A stretch of 64,000 nucleotides of DNA, taken from NCBI RefSeq assembly GCF_001747085.1, contig NZ_MDJD01000014.1, positions 1-64,000 on the forward strand. The letters are read 5' to 3'. Numbering within the stretch: the first letter of the stretch is position 1; each line of letters begins with the position of its first letter. Origin of the DNA: Flavivirga aquatica. Lineage in GTDB: Bacteria; Bacteroidota; Bacteroidia; Flavobacteriales; Flavobacteriaceae. Below the pieces are notes generated by a model. The model made no database searches and was not told where the DNA came from. It saw only the letters and a program-made list of their open reading frames with translations. A program made the translations under genes and the position numbers. This document shows positions 34,572 through 44,192 of this stretch, piece after piece.

Positions 34572-37500
34572 ATGGAACTAAAATTAACTATTTGTTCTTT
34601 TTTATTAAGAAGAAAGAAAATTTTATCAATAATGATGAGAACATTTGTATTTCTATTTTGTACATCAATGCTAGGTTTATCTCCCAGCCACGTATTGTCG
34701 CAAAATTCAAAAATTACGATAGAAGAAGATAAGGTTGTATCTGCAGATGATGTTTTTAATATTATCAGTAACCAAACCGATTACCGGTTTATTTACCATG
34801 AAGATATGTTTAAAAACTACCCAATGGTAAACCTTAGTAAAGGTACTTTTAGAACAAAAACACTATTAAAAAAAACGTTATCTTTAGGTGGCTATCACTT
34901 TTCTTTGGTTGGAAAAGAAACTATTCAACTCTCTGATCCTAATAGATCGATGCGTTCTGAAGATCAGCAAATGATACAAGGAATAATAACCGATAAAGAT
35001 GGTTTACCTCTTGCTGGAGCCAGTGTAACTATTAATAACAGTGATGGCGTTGTTATAAAAGGGGCATCTACAGACTTTGATGGAAAGTACCAAATTCAAG
35101 CGGGTACATTTGAGCTATTAATTATCTCTTACATAGGCTACAAAACAAAGAATGTTCCTGTAGAAGGTAGCACAACCATTAATATTGTACTAGAAGAAGA
35201 CACAAATATTTTAGATGAAATAGTGCTTAATACTGGATATGAAAAAATATCGAAAGAAAGAGCTACTGGGTCTTTTGAAAATATAAATGAAAAGACACTA
35301 GGAATAAAAACTGCTCAAAATGTTTTTAGCAAAATAGAAGGTGAGGTAGCTGGTGTGCTTTTCGATGAGGCACCAGATGGAACACAAAGCGCAGTTGTTC
35401 GAGGTATAAGTACAATAAATTCTGATACCGAACCACTAATCGTAATAGATGGTTTTCCTGTAGAACAGGGCTTGCAAACTATTAATCCAAATGATGTGGA
35501 AAGTATTACCATTCTCAAAGATGCAGCCGCAGCTTCAATTTGGGGTATTAGAGCAGCTAATGGAGTTATAGTAGTTGTGACTAAGAAAGGTACTAAGAAT
35601 ACAAAAACAAATGTAACTTATTCTTCTAATTTCTCAATAACTTCTCAACTAGACCTTCATGAGCAGCGTTATGCTTCTACTTCAAGTTTTTTAGAGTTTG
35701 AAAAGCATATTGCAGACAACGCATGGGAAACCTTGCCCAATGCATTTAATTCCTCTAATATAAGTAAAGGGTTAAATACATACCTTCAACTAAATGCTGG
35801 TTTAATTTCTGAAGATGATGCTAATACTATTATTAATGGATTAAGAAATATTGATAGTAGACAACAATTTGAAGATTTGTTCATCTCTAATGAAACATGG
35901 ATGCAACATAACTTAGGTCTTAGCGGTGGTGGACAAAGTAGTAGTTATCAAGTTTCTTTAGCCTATAACCAAAATAGAAATATAGGTTCGTTTAATAATG
36001 CTAACAGAGATCAAATTATCGCGAATATTAGAAATCAAATTGACCTTTCGCCTAAGCTTAGTTTTACAGGTGGTATTAATTATTCGCATACAAGAAATAA
36101 ACCAAATGGATTAAATTTAAATGATGCTCAAAGCTTAGATCAATACCAAAATATAATTGATGAGAATGGAAATTACTTAGCACAACCTAGAGAGTTTTAT
36201 GAAGAGTTTAAAGAAGATCGCAGTGTAGAAAATGGATATCCTTATAATTGGGACTATAATTTATTACAAGAATTAGAAAATAAAAATAATAGAGACACAA
36301 ATTCGCAAATAAGACTACAAGGTGTACTTAATTATGCTATAACAGATTATTTAGCCATAGAAGGAAGATACCAGTATGAAAGAGGACATATAAAAACAAA
36401 AAATTTGTTTAACGAAAATACATTTATCGTTAGAAACCTTGTAAACACTTTTACTACAAGAAATGTTACTGGCGATATAGTAAGTGCTATTCCAGCTGGT
36501 AATATAGTTGATTTTAATAATGAAACAAGTCAATCTCAATCGGGAAGATTACAATTAAATTACAACCAGTCCTTTACAGATAACTTACATAATATTAACG
36601 CTATAGCTGGTTACGAGGCAAGGAAAGTACAATCTAATTCGCAAGGAAATAGATTATACGCTTATGACGACCAATCTTTAGATTTTGCTACAAATATAAA
36701 TTATGCCGATTTATTTCCAACCGTACTCTTTTTTGGTCAAAGGAGCATACCAAATAATCAAAACATTACTGATGTAGAAAATAGATTTATCTCTTATTAT
36801 GGAAATTTCTCTTACGACTATGATAAAAGATATGCTTTAACAGGAAGTATTCGTTTAGATGATGCTAACCTTTTTGGAGCAAGTGATGAGTATAAAAATA
36901 CTCCATTATTCTCTGTTGGAGGTAAATGGTCTATACATAACGAAAACTTCTTTAACAGTAACGTTATAAATAACCTAGCATTAAGAGCTACTTATGGTAG
37001 TAACGGAAACGTTAATAACGAGACCAGTCCTAATGTACAATTAACAGTAGATAGTGATTTCAATACAGGTAACCCATTTGCCTATATATCTAATGTAAAA
37101 AATCCTGAGCTAAGACTTGAAAGAGTCTTCGTTACAAATGTAGGTTTAGATTTTGGGCTATTTGATAACCGTATTTCTGGAAGCATTGAATATTATGAAA
37201 GAAAAAGTCAAGAGTTACTATCTAACGTTATTTTTCCTTCAATACTTGGTTTTAATTCGGCATTAATTAACGCAGGTGAAATGGTAAATAAAGGTCTAGA
37301 TATATCAATTAGAGGAGACGTAGTAAAAACTAAATCGTTTAATTACAGCACTACACTAAACTTAAGCTTTAATGAAAATGAAGTTACTAAAGTTGATATA
37401 CCAGACGATAGACCTTTTACATATACTGTAAGTAGAACTCCATTAATAAATACGCCACTTCGTTATTTGTATAGTTATCAATACCAAGGGTTAAATAATG

Positions 37501-38117
37501 AAGGAGATCCTTTATTCTTAAACGAAAATGGAGATTTAGAGAATGATGTTATTGATAATGTTGACGCACTTAAATATGAGGGTACCACATTGCCAAAATT
37601 TTATGGTAGCTGGATTAATCAATTTACATACAAAGACTTTAGCTTAAGAGTACTAACAACTTTTAAATTTGGTCATGTGTTTAGAAACCCAGATTTCTTA
37701 GATTATTCTCAGTTACCATCTAGATTTGGTGGAAATCATTTTATCCATGATGAATTTGAGAACAGATGGCAAAACCCAGGGGATGAAACCAGCACAAATA
37801 TCCCAAGAATTCCTACATCTAGAGCTGATGCCTCTCAAGATATGTATTTCAATTATTATAGATATGGCAGTCAAAATATTGATGATGCTTCTCATATTAG
37901 ATTAAGAGAGGTAATTTTATCTTATCAGTTGAATCAAAAAATAGCAAACAAGATTGGGCTAAACGGGTTAAGCATAAATCTACAAGGTAGAAACCTAGGC
38001 CTAATTAATTTCAATAAGTGGGGTGTAGATCCTGAGGGTTTAATTGATACACAAAACGGACCTACATTTTTTACACAGAGACCTACGTTCACCATTGGAG
38101 TAAATGCTAACTTTTAA
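34572..38117 (+). CDS. SusC/RagA-type TonB-linked outer-membrane transporter
   Basis: This 1181-residue protein has a long signal region (FVFLFCTSMLGLSPSHVLSQ to about residue 45), an STN signalling domain (about 50-105), and a carboxypeptidase-like domain (IQGIITDKDGLPLAGASVTI, about 137-212). A TonB plug with VVRGISTINSDTEPLIVIDG and the SusC motif ILKDAAAASIWGIRAANGVI follows, then a beta barrel ending in TFTIGVNANF. The STN domain means it can signal to FecR and the sigma factor. The substrate is unknown; linked protease and thioredoxin genes suggest peptides rather than glycans. The susD-like gene starts 12 bases later. Confidence 0.95.
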   Translation: MELKLTICSFLLRRKKILSIMMRTFVFLFCTSMLGLSPSHVLSQNSKITIEEDKVVSADDVFNIISNQTDYRFIYHEDMFKNYPMVNLSKGTFRTKTLLKKTLSLGGYHFSLVGKETIQLSDPNRSMRSEDQQMIQGIITDKDGLPLAGASVTINNSDGVVIKGASTDFDGKYQIQAGTFELLIISYIGYKTKNVPVEGSTTINIVLEEDTNILDEIVLNTGYEKISKERATGSFENINEKTLGIKTAQNVFSKIEGEVAGVLFDEAPDGTQSAVVRGISTINSDTEPLIVIDGFPVEQGLQTINPNDVESITILKDAAAASIWGIRAANGVIVVVTKKGTKNTKTNVTYSSNFSITSQLDLHEQRYASTSSFLEFEKHIADNAWETLPNAFNSSNISKGLNTYLQLNAGLISEDDANTIINGLRNIDSRQQFEDLFISNETWMQHNLGLSGGGQSSSYQVSLAYNQNRNIGSFNNANRDQIIANIRNQIDLSPKLSFTGGINYSHTRNKPNGLNLNDAQSLDQYQNIIDENGNYLAQPREFYEEFKEDRSVENGYPYNWDYNLLQELENKNNRDTNSQIRLQGVLNYAITDYLAIEGRYQYERGHIKTKNLFNENTFIVRNLVNTFTTRNVTGDIVSAIPAGNIVDFNNETSQSQSGRLQLNYNQSFTDNLHNINAIAGYEARKVQSNSQGNRLYAYDDQSLDFATNINYADLFPTVLFFGQRSIPNNQNITDVENRFISYYGNFSYDYDKRYALTGSIRLDDANLFGASDEYKNTPLFSVGGKWSIHNENFFNSNVINNLALRATYGSNGNVNNETSPNVQLTVDSDFNTGNPFAYISNVKNPELRLERVFVTNVGLDFGLFDNRISGSIEYYERKSQELLSNVIFPSILGFNSALINAGEMVNKGLDISIRGDVVKTKSFNYSTTLNLSFNENEVTKVDIPDDRPFTYTVSRTPLINTPLRYLYSYQYQGLNNEGDPLFLNENGDLENDVIDNVDALKYEGTTLPKFYGSWINQFTYKDFSLRVLTTFKFGHVFRNPDFLDYSQLPSRFGGNHFIHDEFENRWQNPGDETSTNIPRIPTSRADASQDMYFNYYRYGSQNIDDASHIRLREVILSYQLNQKIANKIGLNGLSINLQGRNLGLINFNKWGVDPEGLIDTQNGPTFFTQRPTFTIGVNANF

Positions 38118-38128
38118 AAAAAATTAAA

Positions 38129-39526
38129 ATGAAAAATTATTTATATATACTATGCCTTGCATTTTTAGTGTTCGCTTGTGATAGAGAAGAATACTTAGAC
38201 CTACAACCAAAAGGTCAAATAATTCCTAGTAAAATAAGTGATTACAGACTTTTATTAGATCAAACATTGGATTTAGGAGGTGTTTCTTCTGGATTAATAG
38301 AAACATTTTCTAATACCGAAATGGCCAGTGATGATGTAATGATTACTGATAATCTATCTAATTCTTACTCAGAAGGGACTCCTGATACAAATATTTATAC
38401 TTGGAATGATAATATTTTTACACCAGACCAAGAAGATGGCGATTGGCAATCGTTATATAGTCAAATATATACAGCCAATATTGTTCTAGAGGAAATTCTA
38501 AACGCCACAAATGGAACACTAGAAGAAAAACTAGCTTTAAAAGCAGAAGCACATGCGCATAGAGCGTTTTCGTATTTTATTTTGGTAAATTTATATGGTA
38601 TTCATTACAACTCCACATCTGCTTCAACTGATTTAGGTGTACCATTAAGACTAGGAACAGAATTAGCAGGTATTGAATTTTCCCGAGCTACAATTGAAGA
38701 AGTTTATAATCTAATACTTGACGATTTAAATGAGGCTCTAGACAATTTACCAGATACTCCTGAATTGGTACATCGCCCATCCAAGGCTGGTACATACAGC
38801 TTATTAGCCAGGGTTTACCTTTATATGGGCAATTTCCAGAAAGCTTGGGAAGCTTCAAATAACGCATTACTGTTATCAAATACATTAGCAGATTATAATA
38901 CATATCCTGATTGGTTCTTTCCTGATATTATGAACCCAGGTAATTTACCTCAAACAGATCCTGAGATTATTTGGCATAAGGCAAGTAATTCTACATATGC
39001 ATTTAGAATAGCTTCTGATGATTATTTAAGTTTGCTAGAGCCAAACGATCAACGAAGAAGACGATTTGCGAACCCATTTCTTTTCGGACTTGGAGGATCA
39101 GAGAGTATTTATACTCTAGGTTCTGTGAGAAATTTTAAAGAGCTTGGTCCTTCTGTTCCAGAGATGCTCCTTACAAGAGCAGAGTGTAATGCAAGATTAG
39201 GCAATTTACCTGAAGCATTAAACGATGTAAATACATTGCTAAAAATGAGAATGGATACAGGTACTTTTATACCCATTACAGGTACAGATCAAGATGAAGT
39301 ATTGAATTTGGTCAAAAAAGAACGAAGGTTAGAATTAATAATGAAGGGACACCGTTTCTTTGACTTAAAGAGATATAATGTATATGATACTCCTAAAGTA
39401 AATCTTACTCACGTATATAATGGAACAACATATACCTTAAATGCAAATAGCCCAAATTGGGCATTACCAATTGCTGCAAAATACATATTGCAAAACCCTG
39501 AGATTGGGGAAAATATTCGAGAATAG
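38129..39526 (+). CDS. SusD/RagB-family surface lipoprotein
   Basis: This 465-residue protein has a lipoprotein signal (YLYILCLAFLVFAC, Cys 17) and typical SusD segments: LDLQPKGQIIPSKISDYRLL near the N-terminus, ALKAEAHAHRAFSYFILVNL with TPR-like helices, ARVYLYMGNFQKAWEASNNA, and EMLLTRAECNARLGNLPEAL then LVKKERRLELIMKGHRFFDL near the end. It caps the SusC barrel and binds substrate. A terminator-like hairpin lies 23 bases after its stop. Confidence 0.95.
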   Translation: MKNYLYILCLAFLVFACDREEYLDLQPKGQIIPSKISDYRLLLDQTLDLGGVSSGLIETFSNTEMASDDVMITDNLSNSYSEGTPDTNIYTWNDNIFTPDQEDGDWQSLYSQIYTANIVLEEILNATNGTLEEKLALKAEAHAHRAFSYFILVNLYGIHYNSTSASTDLGVPLRLGTELAGIEFSRATIEEVYNLILDDLNEALDNLPDTPELVHRPSKAGTYSLLARVYLYMGNFQKAWEASNNALLLSNTLADYNTYPDWFFPDIMNPGNLPQTDPEIIWHKASNSTYAFRIASDDYLSLLEPNDQRRRRFANPFLFGLGGSESIYTLGSVRNFKELGPSVPEMLLTRAECNARLGNLPEALNDVNTLLKMRMDTGTFIPITGTDQDEVLNLVKKERRLELIMKGHRFFDLKRYNVYDTPKVNLTHVYNGTTYTLNANSPNWALPIAAKYILQNPEIGENIRE

Positions 39527-39548
39527 AAAACTCTTTTGAGCAAAAAAA

Positions 39549-39578
39549 TAGAAAGCTAAATGTACATTTAGCTTTCTA
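39549..39578 (+). terminator. Terminator/attenuator hairpin between susD-like and TlpA-like genes
   Basis: GAAAGCTAAATG and CATTTAGCTTTC form a perfect 12-bp stem with a TA turn, followed by a short AT-rich tail. It may lower transcription of the downstream thioredoxin genes relative to susCD. Confidence 0.65.
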
Positions 39579-39608
39579 TAAATATTATAATTTATACATT
39601 CAAAATTT

Positions 39609-40688
39609 ATGAAAAAGTTATTTTTTTTAGTACTTGGACTTGTAATGTCGGTAAGTGCTTGCAAAAAAAAAGAAGAAAGTAAACCTTTAAATACGTGCCA
39701 AATTGAAATCCATACAGATGGTAAAGAAAATGGAGTCTTGACCATTCTCCCATATCAACGCGTTCAAAATAAGGAAGAGCATAATAAGCTAACCATTAAA
39801 GATTCTATAAAAGAAAACATTACTAAAATTGAAATTGATACTGTACAAGCCTTAAGAAAAGTTATATTAAAAATTGGAAATAACAGCTATAATACTGAGT
39901 TGTTTACAGGTGTTGGAAAATTTAAGTTATCTATAAAAAATAATAGTCTTAAAGTTGAAGGTCCTGCTAGTCACAACGAGTTTATGGCAATAAAAGAAGA
40001 ATTGAGAGTCCCAGAAATTGAAAAATTAAGATATAAAAAAGAGCGTTCTGCCGAAGAAAAAAACCTTATCGCAAACTTTCCTGATAAACTAATTAAGACC
40101 ATTAAAAAATATCCCACTAATTCTGGTCTAGCGCAAATAGCCTATAGTCAATTTTGGAATGCCGATGCGAGTAAGTTGGATGAAGTAATCTCTAGTTTTA
40201 AGAATAGTTTAAAAAATAATTATTTCATACAACCTTTGGTTGAAAGAAGAAAAAACATAGATTTAGTAGCTGTTGGTAAAACAGCACCTCTATTTACACT
40301 TAAAACTCCTGAAGGGAAAAATATATCAATAACAGACTTCAGAGGAAAATATGTATTAATTGATTTTTGGGCGTATTGGTGTATTCCCTGTATTGCTGGT
40401 TTTCCAGAGCTAAAAGAAATTAGAGCATCTTATAGTGAAGAAAAACTAAAAATGATAAGTATTAGCACAGATAAAAATTATGATAAGTGGATTGAGGCCG
40501 TTGAGAAACACAAATTACCATGGGAACAGGTAATAGACGATGCTAGTTTAAAAGTAGACATTAGCACTAAATATTCAGTGATAGCTATTCCTCATTTAGT
40601 ATTAATATCTCCAGAAGGTAAAATTATTTACAAGCATAAATACAAAGATAACTTAACAGAAGAACTTAAAAAATACTTAAATAAATGA
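39609..40688 (+). CDS. TlpA-like thiol-disulfide oxidoreductase lipoprotein
   Basis: This 359-residue protein has a lipoprotein signal (LVLGLVMSVSAC, Cys 18), a DUF4369-like N-terminal half, and a C-terminal thioredoxin/TlpA domain from about residue 215. The active site is WCIPC at 257-261, and HLVLISPEGKIIY precedes the end. It probably handles thiols in the periplasm or on the surface. Bacteroidota often place such genes after a SusC/SusD pair with M16 proteases. A 22-codon stub overlaps its stop (ATGA). Confidence 0.9.
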   Translation: MKKLFFLVLGLVMSVSACKKKEESKPLNTCQIEIHTDGKENGVLTILPYQRVQNKEEHNKLTIKDSIKENITKIEIDTVQALRKVILKIGNNSYNTELFTGVGKFKLSIKNNSLKVEGPASHNEFMAIKEELRVPEIEKLRYKKERSAEEKNLIANFPDKLIKTIKKYPTNSGLAQIAYSQFWNADASKLDEVISSFKNSLKNNYFIQPLVERRKNIDLVAVGKTAPLFTLKTPEGKNISITDFRGKYVLIDFWAYWCIPCIAGFPELKEIRASYSEEKLKMISISTDKNYDKWIEAVEKHKLPWEQVIDDASLKVDISTKYSVIAIPHLVLISPEGKIIYKHKYKDNLTEELKKYLNK

Positions 40689-40753
40689 AAAAAACATTAA
40701 TTCTAGCTGTAAGTCTAGATACATGTTGGATAAGAAATAGTATTAATTTATAG
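40685..40753 (+). pseudogene. Translationally coupled 22-codon stub
   Basis: The ATG at 40685-40687 overlaps the TGA of the TlpA-like gene. It opens MKKTLILAVSL, a signal-peptide start, then runs as DTCWIRNSINL to a TAG. No homologous continuation is seen. It looks like the residue of a deleted exported-protein gene in the operon. Confidence 0.45.
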
Positions 40754-40863
40754 AAGAAAAAAATATAATAACCCAAGGTAAGATGTAACAATGCTTTTAA
40801 CATTTTATTAATAGTGGTAATTCTATGTTTAAAAGTCATACAACTAAATCAAATAATTATTAT

Positions 40864-42069
40864 ATGAAAAAAATATTTACATTATTGGCTATAGGCGTGT
40901 TAAACCTATCATTTTGTCAAGGTGTTTCCTTCGAAAAAACCTCATTTAAAGAAGCTCTACAAAAGGCAAAAAAAGAAAACAAAATATTATTCATGGATTG
41001 TTATACAACCTGGTGTGGACCTTGTAAATGGATGACCAAAGAAATTTTTCCGCTAAAAGAAGTTGGTGATTTTTTTAATGAAAATTTCATTAATATAAAA
41101 ATTGATATGGAAAAAGGTGAAGGGATTGCCCTGAATAGTAAATATGAAATAACTGCCTATCCTTCTTTACTCTTTATAGATAGTGAAGGTAAAGAAATTC
41201 ATAAACTTGTTGGAGGTAAATATGCTCCAGATTTAATTGAAGGTGCGAAGGCCGCCATAAACCCAAACACAAGAATAGATAGACTTAAAGAAGAATACAA
41301 CAACGGAAACAAAAACTATGATTTCTTGGTGATTTATTTAAAAGCTTTAAAAGCAGAAAATAATACTAAAAACATGGCTATTGTGGCAAAAGAGATAATT
41401 GAGCAGTCGTCCATCGAAAAATTTATGACTAAAGATTTATTCTTTATAATAGACGCAGCCAATTTTTCTTATGGTACTGAGGAATTCAACTATTTGCTAA
41501 ATAATAAAGAAAAAGTAAAGACTCTTACTAAAGAATATGATTATGGTATGGTTTATTTTAGACCAATTTCTGCTCATTTAAAGAAGTACGCAAAAGAATG
41601 CAAAAGCATAGAAGCTCTTCACCTAGAAATTGAAAATAGTAATGTCTTATTTGATATGAGCAAGTTTGGAAATATTAAGAAGAGCTTGAATTATGAATTT
41701 TATATTGCTAATAATCAATTACAAACATGGTACGACAATAAGTTAAAAGATGCAGAAGCTTTAAAAGGTGAAAAACAATACATATATATGTATAATGGCA
41801 TTTGTGATGAAATTTTAAGAACACCAAAGTTAGCTACATCAAATGAAATTGTAGATGATTTTATTACAATTGCTCAAAATTTAGCTGCAAATAGAGAATA
41901 CGGAATTATTATGGGTAATCTAATGCTAGCTAAACTTTATTTATACAAAAAGGATAAGAAAAAAGCACAGACAGGCTTTGATATTTTCTTCGAAGAAAAC
42001 AAAAAAGCTGGAGGTAATAATGACTATCTTTTATTGAGAAATCTTAGAAAAGCAATAGAAAACCTATAA
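40864..42069 (+). CDS. Exported thioredoxin-family protein
   Basis: From ATG 40864 this protein has 401 residues and a signal peptide (FTLLAIGVLNLSFCQG). An upstream ATG at 40825 adds 13 polar residues that would mask the signal, so 40864 is preferred. The thioredoxin domain follows at once (KKENKILFMDCYTTWCGPCK, active site WCGPC at 50-54) with a cis-Pro segment YPSLLFID. The C-terminal ~270 residues are helical and resemble tetratrico-type repeats without a firm family. It may serve protein or peptide disulfide reduction in the locus. Confidence 0.88.
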   Translation: MKKIFTLLAIGVLNLSFCQGVSFEKTSFKEALQKAKKENKILFMDCYTTWCGPCKWMTKEIFPLKEVGDFFNENFINIKIDMEKGEGIALNSKYEITAYPSLLFIDSEGKEIHKLVGGKYAPDLIEGAKAAINPNTRIDRLKEEYNNGNKNYDFLVIYLKALKAENNTKNMAIVAKEIIEQSSIEKFMTKDLFFIIDAANFSYGTEEFNYLLNNKEKVKTLTKEYDYGMVYFRPISAHLKKYAKECKSIEALHLEIENSNVLFDMSKFGNIKKSLNYEFYIANNQLQTWYDNKLKDAEALKGEKQYIYMYNGICDEILRTPKLATSNEIVDDFITIAQNLAANREYGIIMGNLMLAKLYLYKKDKKKAQTGFDIFFEENKKAGGNNDYLLLRNLRKAIENL

Positions 42070-42122
42070 TATAAAGTAGTGCTTTTGAAATAATAAAAGC
42101 TAAAATAGCATGTTTATAAGTT

Positions 42123-42149
42123 AAGGGCAAGCATAAAGCTTGCCCTTTT
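42123..42149 (+). terminator. Terminator after the thioredoxin gene
   Basis: AAGGGCAAGC, loop ATAAA, GCTTGCCCTT and TTC form a 10-bp GC-rich stem followed by T residues, 54 bases after the stop codon. Confidence 0.85.
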
Positions 42150-42406
42150 CTATACTCTGCTAGATAGCTAAAATTAAATTTATAAAAACTTGACCGTACA
42201 GATGCTTACTTTAAGATGATTCGTCTTAGATCTCTATTAATTATATGAGACCAAACCAGTTTAGCAAAACATAATACACAAAGAGTAGTCAGTGCCTAGT
42301 ATACTTTAATCGTCAAGAATATATGCTGTCCAAAAAATTAAAAGCTCTAACTTAAGCAAATATTTCTCGTAATTTTCCTTTGGAAACATCCCAATTATTT
42401 ACCAGA

Positions 42407-42559
42407 ATGTTTCTTTTAAGGCTAATTTCCGAACGCTTTCCTTATACTGTTATTCTACTCAATAAACATTTAAAAAAATTTGAATTGCTACAAGATTTTC
42501 TTGAAAAGAAAATAACCGAAAATGTGCTGTTTGACTACATGTTTGACGTCTTTAATTAA
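42407..42559 (+). CDS. Possible small hypothetical protein
   Basis: A 50-codon frame from ATG 42407 reads FLLRLISERFPYTVILLNKH, then KKFELLQDFLEKKITENVLF and DYMFDVFN. It could be a real small basic/hydrophobic protein or a relic; no family is recognised. The surrounding ~600 bases between the terminator at 42123 and tRNA-Pro contain nothing else I can identify. Confidence 0.25.
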   Translation: MFLLRLISERFPYTVILLNKHLKKFELLQDFLEKKITENVLFDYMFDVFN

Positions 42560-42755
42560 ATAATAATTTTTTGCAATGACGAAAGTCAAATCGTTTTTAA
42601 AGTTCTCTAAAAGTTTGAACAAAAAAGTGTTCACCTAATTGCATACCTATTTAATGATTTTAATTGCTTTTATTTGGAATCAAATAAAATGCACAAAAAA
42701 AACACTGATAATCAAACAATTAACAGTGTTTTAATTTTACCTAAATTAGGTTTGT

Positions 42756-42829
42756 CGGGATGACAGGATTTGAACCTGCGACCACACGCCCCCCAGCCGT
42801 GTACGCTAACCGGACTGCGCCACATCCCG
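42756..42829 (-). tRNA. tRNA-Pro (anticodon GGG)
   Basis: This 74-nt tRNA reads on the minus strand: acceptor CGGGATG pairs with CATCCCG, D-stem GCGC/GCGT, anticodon arm CACGG-CTGGGGG-GCGTG, T-arm GCAGG-TTCAAAT-CCTGT. The anticodon is GGG. The last anticodon-stem pair (31-39) is G-G. No CCA is encoded. Confidence 0.93.
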
Positions 42830-42896
42830 AATTAACATTATTATTTTTAGCAAATAAAAATAATAACAATTATTAAATATAAAAGCTATTTTTAAT

Positions 42897-42925
42897 AAAA
42901 AAGCCCAGTCCTAATAGAACCGAGC
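42897..42925 (-). terminator. Terminator of trxB
   Basis: On the minus strand GCTCGGTTC, loop TATTAG and GACTGGGC followed by TTTTTT form a stem with G-T pairs, about 22 bases after the trxB stop codon. Confidence 0.7.
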
Positions 42926-42947
42926 TCATTAATTGTTTATAGCTTTT

Positions 42948-43898
42948 TTAAGCTTCTTTAGCCGCTAAATAACGTTCAGCATCTAAAGCTGCCATACATC
43001 CAGTTCCTGCTGCTGTAACAGCTTGCCTATAAACATGATCTGCTGCATCACCAGATACAAATACACCATCTATATTTGTTTTAGATGTTCCAGGTACATT
43101 AATTATATATCCTGTTTCATCTAAATCTAAAAATCCTTTAAATAAATCTGTATTAGGTTTATGTCCAATAGCTGCAAAAAATCCAGTTACGGGAATTTCT
43201 TGTTTTTCATTTGTTTTATTATTAAAAACACGAACGCCTGTTACTACTTGTCCATCACCTAAAACTTCATCAGTTTCAGTATTAAAAAGTATTTCAATAT
43301 TCTCAGTTTTTTGAACTCTAGCTGCCATGATTTTTGATGCTCTAAACTCATCACGTCTTACTAACATCGTTACTTTTTTACAAAGTTTAGAAAGGTAATG
43401 TGCTTCTTCACAAGCAGAATCCCCAGCTCCTACAATAACAACATCTTGATTTCTATAAAAGAAACCATCGCATACTGCACATGCAGAAACACCACCTCCT
43501 AGCTTTAAATATTTTTGCTCGGACTCTAATCCTAAATATTTGGCTGATGCTCCTGTAGATATTATTACAGTATCACAATGAATTTCTTTGGTATCATTAA
43601 CCCATACTTTATGAATATCTCCAGAGAAATCTACCTTAGTAACCCATCCATCACGTACATCTGTTTCAAAACGTTCTGCTTGTTTTTGTAATTCTATCAT
43701 CATTTCTGGTCCCGTGATACCATCTGGATAACCAGGAAAATTCTCAACTTCATTAGTTGTTGTTAATTGCCCTCCAGGTTGTGTTCCTTGATATAATACT
43801 GGATTCATATTTGCTCTGGCTGCATATATCGCTGCAGTATAGCCTGCAGGTCCAGAACCTATTATTAAACATTTTACTTTTTCTATTGTATCGGACAT
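42948..43898 (-). CDS. trxB: Thioredoxin-disulfide reductase
   Basis: This 316-residue FAD- and NADPH-dependent enzyme reduces thioredoxin in the cytoplasm. FAD motif GSGPAG is at 14-19, redox pair CAVC at 140-143, NADPH motif GAGDSACEEA near 168-177, and the C-terminal FAD motif GVFVSGDAADHVYRQAVTAAG. The length is normal. It is a single-gene unit with its own terminator. It may supply electrons to the exported thioredoxins upstream through a membrane carrier, but no such carrier is intact here. Confidence 0.96.
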   Translation of the reverse strand: MSDTIEKVKCLIIGSGPAGYTAAIYAARANMNPVLYQGTQPGGQLTTTNEVENFPGYPDGITGPEMMIELQKQAERFETDVRDGWVTKVDFSGDIHKVWVNDTKEIHCDTVIISTGASAKYLGLESEQKYLKLGGGVSACAVCDGFFYRNQDVVIVGAGDSACEEAHYLSKLCKKVTMLVRRDEFRASKIMAARVQKTENIEILFNTETDEVLGDGQVVTGVRVFNNKTNEKQEIPVTGFFAAIGHKPNTDLFKGFLDLDETGYIINVPGTSKTNIDGVFVSGDAADHVYRQAVTAAGTGCMAALDAERYLAAKEA

Positions 43899-44102
43899 AA
43901 TTTATTATCTTTTTATCAAAGCAAAAGTAGAATTTTTACTGTAAAACTTACATATAAGTTATCAACAGTTTTTATGAATTCATAAGCATAAGCTATAACT
44001 TTTTAAATATAAAGAGTAATCTTATTTACCTATTGAATTTACTGCAATAAAAAGCTGTTTTTTTCCTCTATATTTAAAAAATATAATTCTAAAAATAATC
44101 AT

Positions 44103-44134
44103 AAAAAAACCTGCAAAGATAACTTAGCAGGTTT
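44103..44134 (-). terminator. Terminator of the PpiD-like gene
   Basis: On the minus strand AAACCTGC and GCAGGTTT flank TAAGTTATCTTT, then TTTT follows. It is 59 bases after the stop codon. Confidence 0.8.
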
Positions 44135-44192
44135 AATACTTTTAATCAAAACTGTCTACCAATTATTTTAGGAAGACTTGTAACTTTAGTTC

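Noticed and set aside
40825-40863. Upstream ATG of the exported thioredoxin
   Set aside because: It would place 13 polar residues before the signal peptide; the ATG at 40864 is more likely.
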